The notes under the pieces were generated by a model, which did no database searches, had not been told where the DNA came from, and saw only the letters and a list, made by a program, of their open reading frames with translations. Of a stretch of 64,000 nucleotides of DNA, positions 41,138 to 50,635 are shown one piece after another. The DNA is taken from positions 1-64,000 of the forward strand of contig NZ_MDDV01000004.1 of the NCBI RefSeq assembly GCF_001854885.1, written 5' to 3'. This DNA is from Ensifer sp. LCM 4579 (GTDB taxonomy: Bacteria > Pseudomonadota > Alphaproteobacteria > Rhizobiales > Rhizobiaceae). How positions within the stretch are numbered: the stretch's first letter is position 1; each line of letters opens with the position of its first letter. The position numbers and the translations under genes were made by a program.

Positions 41138-41647
41138 TCAGGCGTCGGCGGCAACCCGCATCGACACGATCGAATCGGGGTCGCGCACCGGCTCGCCGCG
41201 CTTGATCTTGTCGACATTCTCCATGCCTTCGACCACCTGTCCCCAGACCGAATACTGCTTGTTGAGCCAGGGAGCGTCGGTGAAGCAGATGAAGAACTGC
41301 GAATTGGCCGAGTTCGGCATCTGGCTGCGAGCCATCGAGCAGGTGCCGCGCACATGGGAGACGTCGGAAAACTCGGCCTTGAGGTCCGGCTTGGAGGAGC
41401 CGCCCATGCCGGCGCGCGCCGGATTGAACTGGTCGCCGCCGGTCTTGCCGTATTGCACGTCGCCGGTCTGGGCCATGAAGTCCTCGATCACACGATGGAA
41501 AACCACGCCGTCATAGGCGCCTTCGCGCGCAAGTTCCTTGATGCGGGCGACATGGCCCGGAGCCACGTCCGGCATGAGCTCGATCACCACCCTGCCCTTG
41601 GTGGTTTCCATGATGATCGTGTTTTCCGGATCCTTGATCTCGGCCAT
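41138..41647 (-). CDS. Peptidyl-prolyl cis-trans isomerase (cyclophilin), cytoplasmic
   Basis: The 169-residue cyclophilin has VIELMPDVAPGHVARIKELAREGAYDGVVFHRVIEDFMAQTGDVQYGKTGGD, GTCSMARSQMPNSANSQFFICFTDAPWLNKQYSVWGQVVEGMENVDKI and no signal peptide. It catalyses proline isomerisation in the cytoplasm. The next gene upstream encodes a similar protein with a signal peptide; the pair of one cytoplasmic and one exported cyclophilin beside queA/tgt and coaD is usual in rhizobia. Confidence 0.93.
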   Translation of the reverse strand: MAEIKDPENTIIMETTKGRVVIELMPDVAPGHVARIKELAREGAYDGVVFHRVIEDFMAQTGDVQYGKTGGDQFNPARAGMGGSSKPDLKAEFSDVSHVRGTCSMARSQMPNSANSQFFICFTDAPWLNKQYSVWGQVVEGMENVDKIKRGEPVRDPDSIVSMRVAADA

Positions 41648-41669
41648 GGTGTTTCTCCTTCTCTTTGAT

Positions 41670-42242
41670 TTACTTGCCGACCTTGACGCTGATCATCCGG
41701 TCGGGATCGCTGACGGCGCCATTGTTGGCTTCGTCGCCCCGCTTGATCTTGTCGACGTTCTCCATACCTTCGACGACCTTGCCGACGACCGTGTACTGGC
41801 CGTTAAGGAAGTCGCCGGGCGCGAACATGATGAAGAACTGCGAATTGGCGCTGTTGGGGTCCTGCGAACGGGCCATGCCGACGGTGCCGCGCTCGAAAGG
41901 CACGTCGGAGAACTCGGCCGGCAGATCGGGTTTCGTGGAGCCGCCGGTTCCTGCGAGCTCGGGCCGGAAGCCCTCCTCAATGTCGCCGTACTGAACGTCA
42001 CCGGTCTGGGCCATGAAACCCTGGATCACGCGGTGGAAGGCGACATTGTCGTATTCTCCGGCAGCCGCCAGCTCCTTCATTCGCTGGACGTGCTTCGGCG
42101 CGATGTCCGGGCGCAGTTCGATCACGACAGGACCGTCCTTGAGTTCGATGGTCAGGTAGTCGTCCTTCGACTGTGCGAGCGCGCCGCCCGTGAAGGAGGC
42201 AAGCGCCAGTGCGCCGGCGAGAGCGAAATGGAGGATTTTCAT
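41670..42242 (-). CDS. Peptidyl-prolyl cis-trans isomerase (cyclophilin), exported
   Basis: The 190-residue protein has a signal peptide (MKILHFALAGALALASFTGGALAQ) followed by a cyclophilin domain: VVIELRPDIAPKHVQRMKELAAAGEYDNVAFHRVIQGFMAQTGDVQYG and GTVGMARSQDPNSANSQFFIMFAPGDFLNGQYTVVGKVVEGM. It should act in the periplasm on folding of exported proteins. It lies 22 bases before the cytoplasmic paralogue and 23 bases after coaD on the same strand. Confidence 0.93.
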   Translation of the reverse strand: MKILHFALAGALALASFTGGALAQSKDDYLTIELKDGPVVIELRPDIAPKHVQRMKELAAAGEYDNVAFHRVIQGFMAQTGDVQYGDIEEGFRPELAGTGGSTKPDLPAEFSDVPFERGTVGMARSQDPNSANSQFFIMFAPGDFLNGQYTVVGKVVEGMENVDKIKRGDEANNGAVSDPDRMISVKVGK

Positions 42243-42265
42243 GGGTTCTCCTTGCGTGATGTGGC

Positions 42266-42760
42266 TCAGGCTTTGTGTTTTGCCTGCAGCGCCCGATAGA
42301 CCGCCTCTGGAACAAAGGCGCTGACGTCGCCACCCATGGACGCGATCTGCCGGACCAATGTGGCCGTAATGGGCCGCGAGGCCGTTCCCGCCGGCAGAAA
42401 CAGCGTCTGGATGTCGGGCGCCATCTGCCGGTTCATGCCGGCCATCTGCATTTCATAGTCGAGGTCGGTGCCGTCGCGCAAACCACGGACCAGAAGGGTT
42501 GCGCCGTGTTCGCGGGCGGCATCGACCACAAGGTTGCCGAAGGCGACGATGGCGATATCTCCCGCCCTTTCCGGCAGGGACTCGCCAAGCGACTGGCGGA
42601 TGAGCTCCGCGCGCTCCTCGAATGAAAAGAGCGGTGTCTTGCCGGGATGGATGCCGATCGCCACGATCACCTTCGATGCGACATTCAGCGCCTGGACGAG
42701 CACGTCGAGATGCCCGTTCGTCATCGGGTCGAAGGAACCGGGATAGAATGCCGTGGTCAT
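42266..42760 (-). CDS. coaD: Phosphopantetheine adenylyltransferase
   Basis: The 164-residue enzyme makes dephospho-CoA from 4'-phosphopantetheine and ATP. The nucleotidyltransferase motif is [21 protein letters not shown] (TxGH class, residues 5-25), and [21 protein letters not shown] is the CoaD signature. [30 protein letters not shown] covers the ISSTxVR region. ATG 42760 (MTTAFYPGS) gives the usual length; the frame stays open to 42814. It heads the coaD-ppi-ppi run. Confidence 0.95.
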   Translation of the reverse strand: MTTAFYPGSFDPMTNGHLDVLVQALNVASKVIVAIGIHPGKTPLFSFEERAELIRQSLGESLPERAGDIAIVAFGNLVVDAAREHGATLLVRGLRDGTDLDYEMQMAGMNRQMAPDIQTLFLPAGTASRPITATLVRQIASMGGDVSAFVPEAVYRALQAKHKA

Positions 42761-42873
42761 CGCGCCTGTTTCCGTTTGGTGAAGCCTTTTGTCATGGACC
42801 GCGGCGAACCGCAAGGGCGCGCGCGGCTCGCCGCTGTTCCCCTGGAAACAACCAGAGCGAAAGAATGAATGCT

Positions 42874-42900
42874 AAATGAACGCAACGTTCAAGTTCATTT
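42874..42900. promoter_or_regulatory. Nested palindrome between coaD and a small gene
   Basis: AAATGAAC (42874-42881) and GTTCATTT (42893-42900) form a perfect 8-base inverted repeat. Inside lies a second palindrome GAACG-CAA-CGTTC (42878-42890). The position, 85 bases before the small gene at 42985 and upstream of the divergent coaD, suggests an operator; the protein that binds is unknown. Confidence 0.5.
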
Positions 42901-42984
42901 CACGCCGGATGTCGTAGCGTAGGCCAACGTTGGACGGAACCATTTTCGAGGGCGTGCCGTTGTAGCGACTGAAAGGAGACGGCC

Positions 42985-43116
42985 ATGGGACTTGCTCTGT
43001 TTTCGATGGCAATGTTTTTCGCGATGACCTTTGCGACAATTCATGCTCTGCGTGACGAGGCCCGCGACCGTGCAACCGCACTATCCACAGCGGTCATTCG
43101 ATCGAAAAGGAAATGA
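42985..43116 (+). CDS. Small membrane protein, 43 residues
   Basis: ATG 42985 follows AAGGAG at ideal spacing. It encodes 43 residues: MGLALFSMAMFFAMTFATIHAL as a single hydrophobic helix, then DEARDRATALSTAVIRSKRK as a charged tail that would stay in the cytoplasm. A stem-loop and a Rho-independent terminator follow. Strong ribosome-binding site, own operator-like palindrome and own terminator support a real gene. No family recognised. Confidence 0.65.
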   Translation: MGLALFSMAMFFAMTFATIHALRDEARDRATALSTAVIRSKRK

Positions 43117-43154
43117 CGACGACCTGCTGACGCAGGGCGATTTGAAATGCCTCC

Positions 43155-43180
43155 ACGAAACTTCTGCCAGGAAGTTTCGT
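43155..43180 (+). other. Stem-loop in the 3' region of the small gene
   Basis: ACGAAACTTC (43155-43164) and GAAGTTTCGT (43171-43180) form a perfect 10-base stem with the loop TGCCAG. It is not followed by a T-run. Together with the terminator at 43223 it could be the body of a 3'-derived small RNA. Confidence 0.6.
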
Positions 43181-43222
43181 GACAGCGGCCTCGTTACTTC
43201 CCCGGATGGGGTCGCTCTTGCA

Positions 43223-43260
43223 AGCCGGACGGTCTCCCCTGCCCGTCCGGCTTTTCTCTT
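43223..43260 (+). terminator. Rho-independent terminator
   Basis: AGCCGGACGG (43223-43232) pairs with CCGTCCGGCT (43243-43252), followed by TTTCTCTT. The T-rich side fits plus-strand transcription, so it ends the transcript of the 43-residue gene. Confidence 0.75.
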
Positions 43261-43309
43261 GCCGGCTCTCCGGAGCGCGTCTTCCGGACACGATTTCGGG
43301 CTCGCTGCG

Positions 43310-44707
43310 CTAGGCTCTGGCGTGCGTGCGCGAGCCGAGCAGGCGGAAGAAGCGCCAGTTGAGCAACAGGGCGGCCGTCCCGAGCCCCAGCACGAAGCCG
43401 AACCAGACGCCGACGCCGCCGAAGGCGAGCGGGAAGGCGAATGCCCAGGCACAGAGAAAGCCGATCGGCCAATAGGCGATCATCGCCAGGATCATCGGCA
43501 CTGTCGTGTCCTTGAGGCCGCGCAGCAGCCCGGCAGCGATCGCCTGGAGCCCGTCCATCAGCTGGAAGGCGCCGGCGATCACGATCAGCGGGCCGGCGAA
43601 GGCAAGCACCTTGGCAGCGTCGGGCCGGCTCGTGTCCAGGTAGAGCGCGGCCAATTCGCGCGGAAACAGTGCAAAAACGGCGCTGCTGACGGCGGCAAAA
43701 CCGCAGCCGAGCGCGAGCGTGGTAATCGCCGCACGTCTGACGCCGAGCATGTCGCCGCTCCCATAGGCATGCCCCACGCGAATTGTTCCGGCCTGCGCCA
43801 GGCCCAGCGGGATCATGAAGGCGATCGAAGCGAATTGCAGCGCGATGCCATGGGCCGCCAACTCGATCGTGCCGATCGTTCCCATGAGCAAGGATGCCAC
43901 GGTGAAGAGGCTCACTTCCGCGAGGATCGTCAGCGAAATCGGAAGGCCGAGACGGATGACCTCGAAGAAGACCGGCCAGTCCGCCCGCCAGAATCGGACG
44001 AACAGTTGATAGGCGTGAAGTTCCGCGCGACTGTTGATGTAGCCGATCGTCAGGGCGACGCCGAAGATCGCCACGCCGACGGCCGCTATCGCCGCGCCGG
44101 ATAGTCCGAATGCGGGGAATCCGAAGTGGCCGAAGATCAGCACGTAGCAAAGGCCGGCATTGAGCACCAGGGTGGCGAGCGTCACGTAGAGGATCACCCC
44201 TGCCCGCTCGAGCCCGCCGAGAAACGCCCGAAACACCAGGAAAAGCAGGCTCGGAAACATTGCCCATTGCGCGATGCGCAGATATTTTCCGGCGAGTTCC
44301 GCAACCTCCGGCGCCTGGCCGGCGAAAAGCAGAATAGGCTCGGCCGACCAGAGGAGCGGTGCCGTCAGCACGCTGTAGACCAGCACCACCCACATGCCCA
44401 TGCGAACGGCCCGGCGGACGGATATTTTGTCGCCGCTGCCCTGAGCCTGGGCGACCATCGGCACCACCGCATGGGCGAAGCCGCTGCCGAAGATGAAGAC
44501 GGTAAAGAAGGCCTGCGTGGCAAGAATGATTGCGGCGAGTTGCGTTGCGCCCAGCTGGCCGACCATCAGCACATCCGTGGCGTTGATCGCAAGCTGCGCC
44601 AATTGCGCGCCGATGAAGGGAACGCCGAGGGAGATGCTGGCACGAAAATGCGTGCTCCACGAATTGTCGGCCGGCGGCCGTACCCAATCTTTGGTCGCGG
44701 TCAGCAT
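43310..44707 (-). CDS. MATE-family efflux transporter
   Basis: The 465-residue protein has twelve predicted membrane spans in two related halves. MATE signatures are ISLGVPFIGAQLAQLAINATDVLMVGQLGATQLAAIILATQAF near residues 27-69 and VGHAYGSGDMLGVRRAAITTLALG in the second half (about 300-325). It extrudes drugs or metabolites in exchange for sodium or protons, NorM-type. ATG 44707 follows GAGGA. Transcribed alone on the minus strand toward the terminator at 43223-43260. Substrate not evident. Confidence 0.92.
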   Translation of the reverse strand: MLTATKDWVRPPADNSWSTHFRASISLGVPFIGAQLAQLAINATDVLMVGQLGATQLAAIILATQAFFTVFIFGSGFAHAVVPMVAQAQGSGDKISVRRAVRMGMWVVLVYSVLTAPLLWSAEPILLFAGQAPEVAELAGKYLRIAQWAMFPSLLFLVFRAFLGGLERAGVILYVTLATLVLNAGLCYVLIFGHFGFPAFGLSGAAIAAVGVAIFGVALTIGYINSRAELHAYQLFVRFWRADWPVFFEVIRLGLPISLTILAEVSLFTVASLLMGTIGTIELAAHGIALQFASIAFMIPLGLAQAGTIRVGHAYGSGDMLGVRRAAITTLALGCGFAAVSSAVFALFPRELAALYLDTSRPDAAKVLAFAGPLIVIAGAFQLMDGLQAIAAGLLRGLKDTTVPMILAMIAYWPIGFLCAWAFAFPLAFGGVGVWFGFVLGLGTAALLLNWRFFRLLGSRTHARA

Positions 44708-45168
44708 GGAAATCCTCGCTCGATGGCGGCGACGGTGATGAAACCCGTTGAAGGAGAGCGATGGTTACAGCACCACCGGTACGGGCGCCAGCAGCAAGCA
44801 ATGCCCTCTCTAAACTTTCATCGATCCATCAAGGAAATTGATCGAATCCCGCTTCGCCGATCTCCGCCCCCGTCAACTCGCGAGGTGGCTCGGCAGCACC
44901 GGCGCGATGATGGCATGCCGATGATATCGAGCAGCAGGATGAAAAAGACGAGGAGCAGGCCGCGATGACTGATACGCTTGTCGAGCATCAAGCCCCCTCG
45001 CTGGCGTCAGCCGAAGCACAGACAAAACATGAACGATGTCACCAGAAAAGGTGTATCGCACAAGCTACTTGGGAACAATGCATGAACAATTCAATTTTGA
45101 TGATGCGCGCGATCACGCTGCTTGGTGCGCCTGCTGCATGTCTCCTGTGATCGAACCACGGGAAAAGA
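44708..45168. other. Intergenic region upstream of MATE gene
   Basis: The 461-base gap has no gene I can support firmly. A short plus-strand frame at 45036-45230 encodes a cysteine-containing start (MHEQFNFDDARDHAAWCACC) that could be the beginning of a lost gene, but it has no ribosome-binding site and runs into the metallopeptidase gene. The MATE promoter must lie just above 44707. Confidence 0.3.
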
Positions 45169-46104
45169 TCAGACCGGACCCGAAAAGGTGTCGCAAGCCG
45201 ACATCCTGCCGCTGTCGAAACCGCGTTTGAACCAGGTCATCCGTTGCTTAGACGTCCCGTGGTTGAAGCTTTCCGGCACCACATAGCCCTGCATGCGCTT
45301 CTGCAAGGTGTCGTCGCCGATCTGGGTTGCGGCATTCAGCGCCTCCTCCAGATCGCCGCTTTCCAACAGACCCTTCTGCTCGGTGTATTTGCCCCATATG
45401 CCGGCAAAGCAGTCGGCCTGCAGTTCCACGCGAATCGACATCTGGTTGGCCTCGCCCTCGCTCATCCGCTGGCGCATCTGGTTGAATTTCGGTAAGACGC
45501 CGATCAGGTTCTGCACGTGATGGCCCACCTCATGCGCCAGCACATAGGCCTGGGCGAAGTCTCCCGCGGCGTCGAACTTCCGTGCCAGTTCGTCGAAGAA
45601 GCTCATGTCGAGATAGACCTTGCGGTCGCCCGGACAATAGAAGGGACCGGAGGCGGCAGAAGCGAAGCCGCAGGCCGATTGCACGGCGCCGCTGAAAAGA
45701 ACAAGTCTCGGCTCCTGGTATTCCTCTCCATTGGCCTGGAAAATCCCGTGCCAGGTGTCTTCCGTTTCGGCCAGCACAGTCGCCATGAAGGCCTTCATCT
45801 CCTCTTCCTCGGCCGAACCGCGCGGCGCCTGCGAGCCGTCGCTCTGCTCGAACCCCGGCATGTTCACCGGCCCGCCTTCGATGACCTGAAGCAGATCGAT
45901 GCCCATGGCCCTGAACAGGATATAGATGACGACGAGGAAAATGATCGTGCCGATGCTCAGGCCGCCGCCCGCGCGCCGCATGCCACCACCGGTCGGGATC
46001 CGAATGCCTCCGCCGCGGCCGAACGGACTGCCTCCGATGCGACCCCGGCCTGCGCCCCGTCGATCCTCGACGTTGCTGGATTGACGGCGGCCTTTCCACT
46101 CCAT
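45169..46104 (-). CDS. Neutral zinc metallopeptidase, membrane anchored (YpfJ family)
   Basis: The 311-residue protein has a glycine/arginine-rich N-terminus (residues 1-45), a single membrane segment LSIGTIIFLVVIYILFRAMGI, and a zincin domain. That domain has the motif AYVLAHEVGHHVQNLIGVL near residue 174, plus VQSACGFASAASGPFYCPGDRKVYLD upstream and ELQADCFAGIWGKY (third zinc ligand Glu) downstream. ATG 46104 (MEWKGRRQS) was chosen; the frame is open to 46191. It is divergent from carB. Physiological substrate unknown. Confidence 0.9.
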   Translation of the reverse strand: MEWKGRRQSSNVEDRRGAGRGRIGGSPFGRGGGIRIPTGGGMRRAGGGLSIGTIIFLVVIYILFRAMGIDLLQVIEGGPVNMPGFEQSDGSQAPRGSAEEEEMKAFMATVLAETEDTWHGIFQANGEEYQEPRLVLFSGAVQSACGFASAASGPFYCPGDRKVYLDMSFFDELARKFDAAGDFAQAYVLAHEVGHHVQNLIGVLPKFNQMRQRMSEGEANQMSIRVELQADCFAGIWGKYTEQKGLLESGDLEEALNAATQIGDDTLQKRMQGYVVPESFNHGTSKQRMTWFKRGFDSGRMSACDTFSGPV

Positions 46105-46350
46105 GACCTTCTTTCCTCCAACGAGAACCGAAGCCGTTGTAGCCGCGGCCGCGATTGTTGCAAAACGCATTTGCTGCAGTACCGGTTTCACGGTGCCGAT
46201 CTTTTCGTGGGGTGCGCCAAAGGCGGGCTTGCAGTCGTGAGGGAATGATAGGTACCGCTTTATTGTCGATTCCGGAATTTTCGGGGTTTCGCTTGCAGAA
46301 ACATTTGCCTATAAGCCGCTTCTAGCCTGAAAACACCATTGTTGCGCGCC

Positions 46351-46384
46351 CCGGCCGGTGATCCTTCACCCTGGCCGGCTTTTC
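46351..46384 (+). promoter_or_regulatory. Terminator-like hairpin in carB leader
   Basis: CCGGCC-GGTGA (46351-46361) pairs with TCACC-CT-GGCCGG, ending at 46378 with a 2-base bulge, then CTTTTCG. It lies 26 bases before the carB start. It could attenuate carB transcription or be the end of an upstream short transcript; 46105-46409 has no gene. Confidence 0.5.
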
Positions 46385-46409
46385 GCGCAGCCAGAACGGA
46401 TGAAAGCCT

Positions 46410-49400
46410 ATGCCGAAGCGCCAAGACATCAAATCGATTCTCATCATTGGTGCGGGGCCGATCGTCATCGGCCAGGCTTGCGAATTCGACTATTCCGGTA
46501 CGCAGGCGTGCAAGGCGCTCAAGGAAGAAGGCTACCGGGTCATCCTGGTCAATTCCAACCCGGCGACGATCATGACCGATCCGGGGCTTGCCGATGCGAC
46601 CTATGTGGAGCCGATCACGCCCGAAGTCGTCGCCAAGATCATCGCGAAGGAGCGTCCCGATGCTCTGCTGCCGACCATGGGCGGGCAGACGGCGCTCAAC
46701 ACGGCCCTGTCGCTGCGCCGCATGGGCGTGCTCGATCGCTACAATGTCGAGATGATCGGCGCCAAGCCGGAGGCCATCGACATGGCGGAGGACCGCGCGC
46801 TCTTCCGCGAGGCCATGGCGCGGATCGGCCTCGAAACGCCGAAGTCGCATCTTGCCAACGCCACCGACATCAAGGACCATGATCGCAAGGCGCATGAGGC
46901 CGAGCGGACGGCACTCAAGGCCCGGTTCTCCGGCCCCGAACTCGACAAGGCGCTCGACGAACTGGAAAACCAGTGGAACCTCGGCGAAGGCGATCGCAAG
47001 CAGCGCTACGTCAATCACGCCATGGCGATCGCCGCCCAGGCACTCGACGAGGTCGGCCTGCCGGCAATCATTCGCCCCTCCTTCACGCTCGGCGGCACAG
47101 GCGGCGGCATCGCGTATAATAGGTCCGAGTTCTTCGACATCGTCGCCAGCGGCCTCGACGCTTCGCCGACCACCGAAGTGCTGATCGAGGAATCGGTGCT
47201 CGGCTGGAAGGAATATGAAATGGAGGTCGTCCGCGACAAGGCGGACAATTGCATCATCATCTGCTCGATCGAGAACATCGATCCGATGGGCGTGCATACG
47301 GGCGATTCGATCACGGTTGCGCCGGCGCTGACCCTGACCGACAAGGAATATCAGATCATGCGCAACGCCTCGATCGCGGTGCTGCGCGAGATCGGCGTCG
47401 AGACCGGCGGGTCGAACGTCCAGTTCGCGGTCAATCCGGCAAACGGCCGCCTCGTGGTTATCGAGATGAACCCGCGCGTGTCCCGTTCCTCGGCGCTTGC
47501 CTCCAAGGCGACCGGCTTCCCGATCGCCAAGATCGCCGCCAAGCTTGCGGTCGGCTATACGCTCGACGAACTGGAAAACGACATCACCGGCGGCGCGACG
47601 CCGGCCTCCTTCGAGCCGTCGATCGACTACGTGGTCACCAAGATCCCGCGCTTCGCCTTCGAGAAGTTTCCCGGTGCCGAGCCGACGCTGACGACCGCGA
47701 TGAAGTCGGTCGGCGAGGTCATGGCGATCGGCCGCACCTTCGCCGAATCGCTCCAGAAGGCGCTTCGCGGGCTCGAAACCGGGCTCACCGGCCTCGATGA
47801 GATTGACATTCCGGACTACGACGAGAACGGCGATGGCCACAACGCCATTCGCGCCGCACTCGGCACGCCGACACCGGACCGCCTGCGCATGGTTGCCCAG
47901 GCGCTGCGCCTCGGCATGAGCGAGGCGGAGGTGCACGAAGCCTGCAAGATCGATCCGTGGTTCATCGCCCAGTTCAAGGCGATCGTCGACATGGAGGCGC
48001 GCATCCGCGAGCATGGCTTGCCGGAGGATGCCGAAAACCTGCGCATGCTGAAAGCGATGGGCTTTTCCGATGCGCGCCTGGCGACGCTTACGGGCAAGCG
48101 CCCCAAGGAAGTCGCGGAACTGCGCAACGCCCTCAACGTCCGCCCGGTCTACAAGCGGATCGACACCTGCGCCGCCGAGTTCGCCTCGCCGACCGCCTAT
48201 ATGTATTCCACCTACGAGACGCCCTTCGTCGGTCTTGCCCGCTCCGAGGCTCAGGTCTCCGATCGCAAGAAGGTCGTCATTCTCGGCGGCGGTCCTAACC
48301 GGATCGGCCAGGGCATCGAGTTCGACTATTGCTGCTGCCATGCGGCCTTCGCCTTGAAGGATGCCGGCTATGAAGCGATCATGATCAACTGCAACCCGGA
48401 AACCGTCTCGACCGACTACGACACCTCCGACCGGCTCTATTTCGAGCCGCTGACGGCGGAAGACGTGATCGAGATCATGCGCGCCGAACAGGAAAACGGC
48501 ACGCTGCACGGAGTCATCGTTCAATTCGGTGGCCAGACGCCGCTGAAACTCGCGGAAGCGCTTGAAAAGAACGGTATTCCGATCCTCGGTACGGCGCCGG
48601 ACGCAATCGACCTGGCCGAAGACCGCGACCGCTTCCAGAAGCTCCTGATGAAGCTCGACCTCAACCAGCCGAATAACGGCATCGCCTATTCGGTCGAGCA
48701 GGCGCGCCTCGTCGCCGCCGAGATCGGCTTCCCGCTGGTCGTCCGCCCCTCTTACGTTCTCGGCGGCCGCGCCATGCAGATCATCCATTCGGAAAGCATG
48801 CTGCAGTCCTATCTGCTCGACACCGTGCCGGGCTTGGTGCCCGAGGACATCAAGCAGCGCTATCCGAACGATAAGACCGGGCAGATCAATACGCTGCTCG
48901 GCAAGAATCCGCTGCTCTTCGACAGCTATCTGACCAACGCGACCGAAGTGGATGTCGACTGCCTGTGCGACGGCAAGGATGTCTTCGTGTCGGGCATCAT
49001 GGAGCATATCGAGGAGGCCGGCATTCACTCCGGCGACTCCGCCTGCTCGCTGCCGGTGCACACGCTGGGTAACGACATCGTCGAGGAACTCGAGCGCCAG
49101 ACGTCGGCGCTTGCCAAGGCGCTGAAAGTCGGCGGCCTGATGAACGTGCAGTTCGCCATCAAGGACGGCACGATCTACGTTCTCGAAGTCAATCCGCGCG
49201 CGTCGCGCACGGTGCCCTTCGTCGCCAAGACGATCGGCGCGCCGATCGCGAAGATCGCCGCCCGTGTCATGGCGGGCGAAACGCTGGACGAGGCCATTGC
49301 CGCCTATGGAAAGAAGCCCGATCCGCGCAACCTGAAGCACATCGCCGTCAAGGAGGCGGTCTTCCCCTTCGCCCGCTTCCCCGGCGTCGATACGCTGCTC

Positions 49401-49898
49401 GGCCCCGAGATGCGTTCGACCGGCGAGGTGATCGGGCTCGACACGGATTACGCGCTCGCCTTTGCCAAGTCTCAGCTCGGTGCCGGTGTCGACCTGCCGC
49501 GTGACGGAACGGTCTTCGTCTCGGTTCGCGACGAAGACAAGCCGGGCGTGCTGCCGGCGATCCGCATCCTCGCAGATATCGGTTTCAAGGTCATGGCGAC
49601 CGGCGGTACCGCCCGCTATCTGGGCGAGCACGGCATCACGGCGACCAAGATCAACAAGGTTCTGGAAGGCCGGCCGCACATCGAGGACGCGATTCGCAAC
49701 CGTCAGGTGCAACTCGTCATTAACACCACGGACGGCAATAAGGCGATTTCGGACTCGAAGTCGCTTCGCCGTGCGACCCTGATGCAGAAGGTTCCCTATT
49801 ATACGACCATGGCCGGCGCCGAAGCGGCGGCCCTTGCCATCAAGGCGCTGAAGGCCGGCAACCTCGAAGTTCGGCCTCTGCAGGACTATTTCAGCTGA
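46410..49898 (+). CDS. carB: Carbamoyl-phosphate synthase large subunit
   Basis: The 1162-residue enzyme makes carbamoyl phosphate from bicarbonate, ATP and ammonia from CarA. It has the two synthetase halves: [29 protein letters not shown] at residue 10 and [28 protein letters not shown] near 622. ATP-grasp segments include [14 protein letters not shown] and [31 protein letters not shown], and in the second half [34 protein letters not shown]. The C-terminal domain for allosteric control is from about residue 1025 ([41 protein letters not shown]). Longer than the E. coli protein (1073) because of an insert after residue 130, as in other rhizobia. carA is not in this window. Confidence 0.98.
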   Translation: MPKRQDIKSILIIGAGPIVIGQACEFDYSGTQACKALKEEGYRVILVNSNPATIMTDPGLADATYVEPITPEVVAKIIAKERPDALLPTMGGQTALNTALSLRRMGVLDRYNVEMIGAKPEAIDMAEDRALFREAMARIGLETPKSHLANATDIKDHDRKAHEAERTALKARFSGPELDKALDELENQWNLGEGDRKQRYVNHAMAIAAQALDEVGLPAIIRPSFTLGGTGGGIAYNRSEFFDIVASGLDASPTTEVLIEESVLGWKEYEMEVVRDKADNCIIICSIENIDPMGVHTGDSITVAPALTLTDKEYQIMRNASIAVLREIGVETGGSNVQFAVNPANGRLVVIEMNPRVSRSSALASKATGFPIAKIAAKLAVGYTLDELENDITGGATPASFEPSIDYVVTKIPRFAFEKFPGAEPTLTTAMKSVGEVMAIGRTFAESLQKALRGLETGLTGLDEIDIPDYDENGDGHNAIRAALGTPTPDRLRMVAQALRLGMSEAEVHEACKIDPWFIAQFKAIVDMEARIREHGLPEDAENLRMLKAMGFSDARLATLTGKRPKEVAELRNALNVRPVYKRIDTCAAEFASPTAYMYSTYETPFVGLARSEAQVSDRKKVVILGGGPNRIGQGIEFDYCCCHAAFALKDAGYEAIMINCNPETVSTDYDTSDRLYFEPLTAEDVIEIMRAEQENGTLHGVIVQFGGQTPLKLAEALEKNGIPILGTAPDAIDLAEDRDRFQKLLMKLDLNQPNNGIAYSVEQARLVAAEIGFPLVVRPSYVLGGRAMQIIHSESMLQSYLLDTVPGLVPEDIKQRYPNDKTGQINTLLGKNPLLFDSYLTNATEVDVDCLCDGKDVFVSGIMEHIEEAGIHSGDSACSLPVHTLGNDIVEELERQTSALAKALKVGGLMNVQFAIKDGTIYVLEVNPRASRTVPFVAKTIGAPIAKIAARVMAGETLDEAIAAYGKKPDPRNLKHIAVKEAVFPFARFPGVDTLLGPEMRSTGEVIGLDTDYALAFAKSQLGAGVDLPRDGTVFVSVRDEDKPGVLPAIRILADIGFKVMATGGTARYLGEHGITATKINKVLEGRPHIEDAIRNRQVQLVINTTDGNKAISDSKSLRRATLMQKVPYYTTMAGAEAAALAIKALKAGNLEVRPLQDYFS

Positions 49899-49944
49899 TA
49901 GACGAGCCCCCGCGGACACGATCCGCCCGGCTGAAAAATCTGGC

Positions 49945-49962
49945 AAAGCCGAACGGCTTTCT
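49945..49962 (+). terminator. Weak terminator-like hairpin after carB
   Basis: AAAGCC-GAAC-GGCTTT (49945-49960) with little T-run follows the carB stop by 47 bases. It overlaps the probable greA promoter (TATAAG at 49965). Confidence 0.4.
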
Positions 49963-49987
49963 GCTATAAGGGCGGTTCGGATGTTCG

Positions 49988-50026
49988 ACGGTTCCGGTGT
50001 TATCGCACCGGAGACCGTTTTCTTTT
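49988..50026 (+). promoter_or_regulatory. Terminator-like hairpin in the greA leader
   Basis: ACGGTTCCGGTG (49988-49999) pairs with CACCGGAGACCGT (50006-50018), followed by TTTCTTTT. A TATAAG -10-like box stands at 49965-49970, so the hairpin would lie about 15 bases into the greA transcript and 52 bases before the greA start. Confidence 0.65.
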
Positions 50027-50077
50027 GCGTAGGCGCTGCCGAAAGGCGGCGCCATGTGCTTGATGAAGGATAGTAGA

Positions 50078-50554
50078 ATGGTCGACAAGGTGCCGATGAC
50101 CCAGGGTGGATTCGTCAATCTGCAGGAGGAACTGCGTTGGCGCCAGCAGGAAGAACGCCCTCGTATCATCGAAGCAATTGCCGAGGCACGCGCCCATGGC
50201 GATTTGTCGGAAAATGCCGAGTATCATGCCGCCAAGGAGGCGCAGAGCCATAATGAAGGCCGAATCTCGGAACTCGAGGACCTGATCGCCCGGGCCGAGG
50301 TCATCGACCTTTCGAAGATGTCCGGCTCGAAGATCAAATTCGGCGCCAAGGTGAAGCTCGTTGACGAGGACACCGAGGAAGAGAAGACCTACCAGATCGT
50401 CGGCGATCAGGAAGCCGACGTGAAAGCCGGCCGCATTTCGATCTCCTCGCCGATCGCCCGTGCGCTGATCGGCAAGGAAGTCGGCGATTCGATCGAGGTC
50501 AACGCGCCCGGCGGCTCCAAGGCATACGAAATCCTCGCCATCCACTGGGGCTGA
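50078..50554 (+). CDS. greA: Transcription elongation factor GreA
   Basis: The 158-residue protein has the N-terminal coiled coil ([71 protein letters not shown]) with the catalytic acidic tip DLSENAEY. The C-terminal FKBP-like domain includes [46 protein letters not shown]. It enters the RNA polymerase channel and rescues backtracked complexes. ATG 50078 (MVDKVPMTQ) is the normal start, and AGGA lies upstream. It precedes lpsB as in S. meliloti. Confidence 0.97.
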   Translation: MVDKVPMTQGGFVNLQEELRWRQQEERPRIIEAIAEARAHGDLSENAEYHAAKEAQSHNEGRISELEDLIARAEVIDLSKMSGSKIKFGAKVKLVDEDTEEEKTYQIVGDQEADVKAGRISISSPIARALIGKEVGDSIEVNAPGGSKAYEILAIHWG

Positions 50555-50635
50555 TCAGCCCTTGGGGCGCATTCCGTCGCTGCGCCCCACGTCTCCCTCG
50601 AAGATTGACTCCCTATGCGCGAGGAGCGTGCTTTC

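Noticed and set aside
45036-45230. Short cysteine-containing frame before the metallopeptidase gene
   Set aside because: No ribosome-binding site, overlaps the end of a firm gene on the other strand; kept only as a remark in the intergenic entry.
46260-49946. Minus-strand open frame of 1228 residues opposite carB
   Set aside because: It mirrors carB throughout, has low-complexity Arg/Asp/His-rich composition and no recognisable motif; carB is unmistakable on the plus strand.
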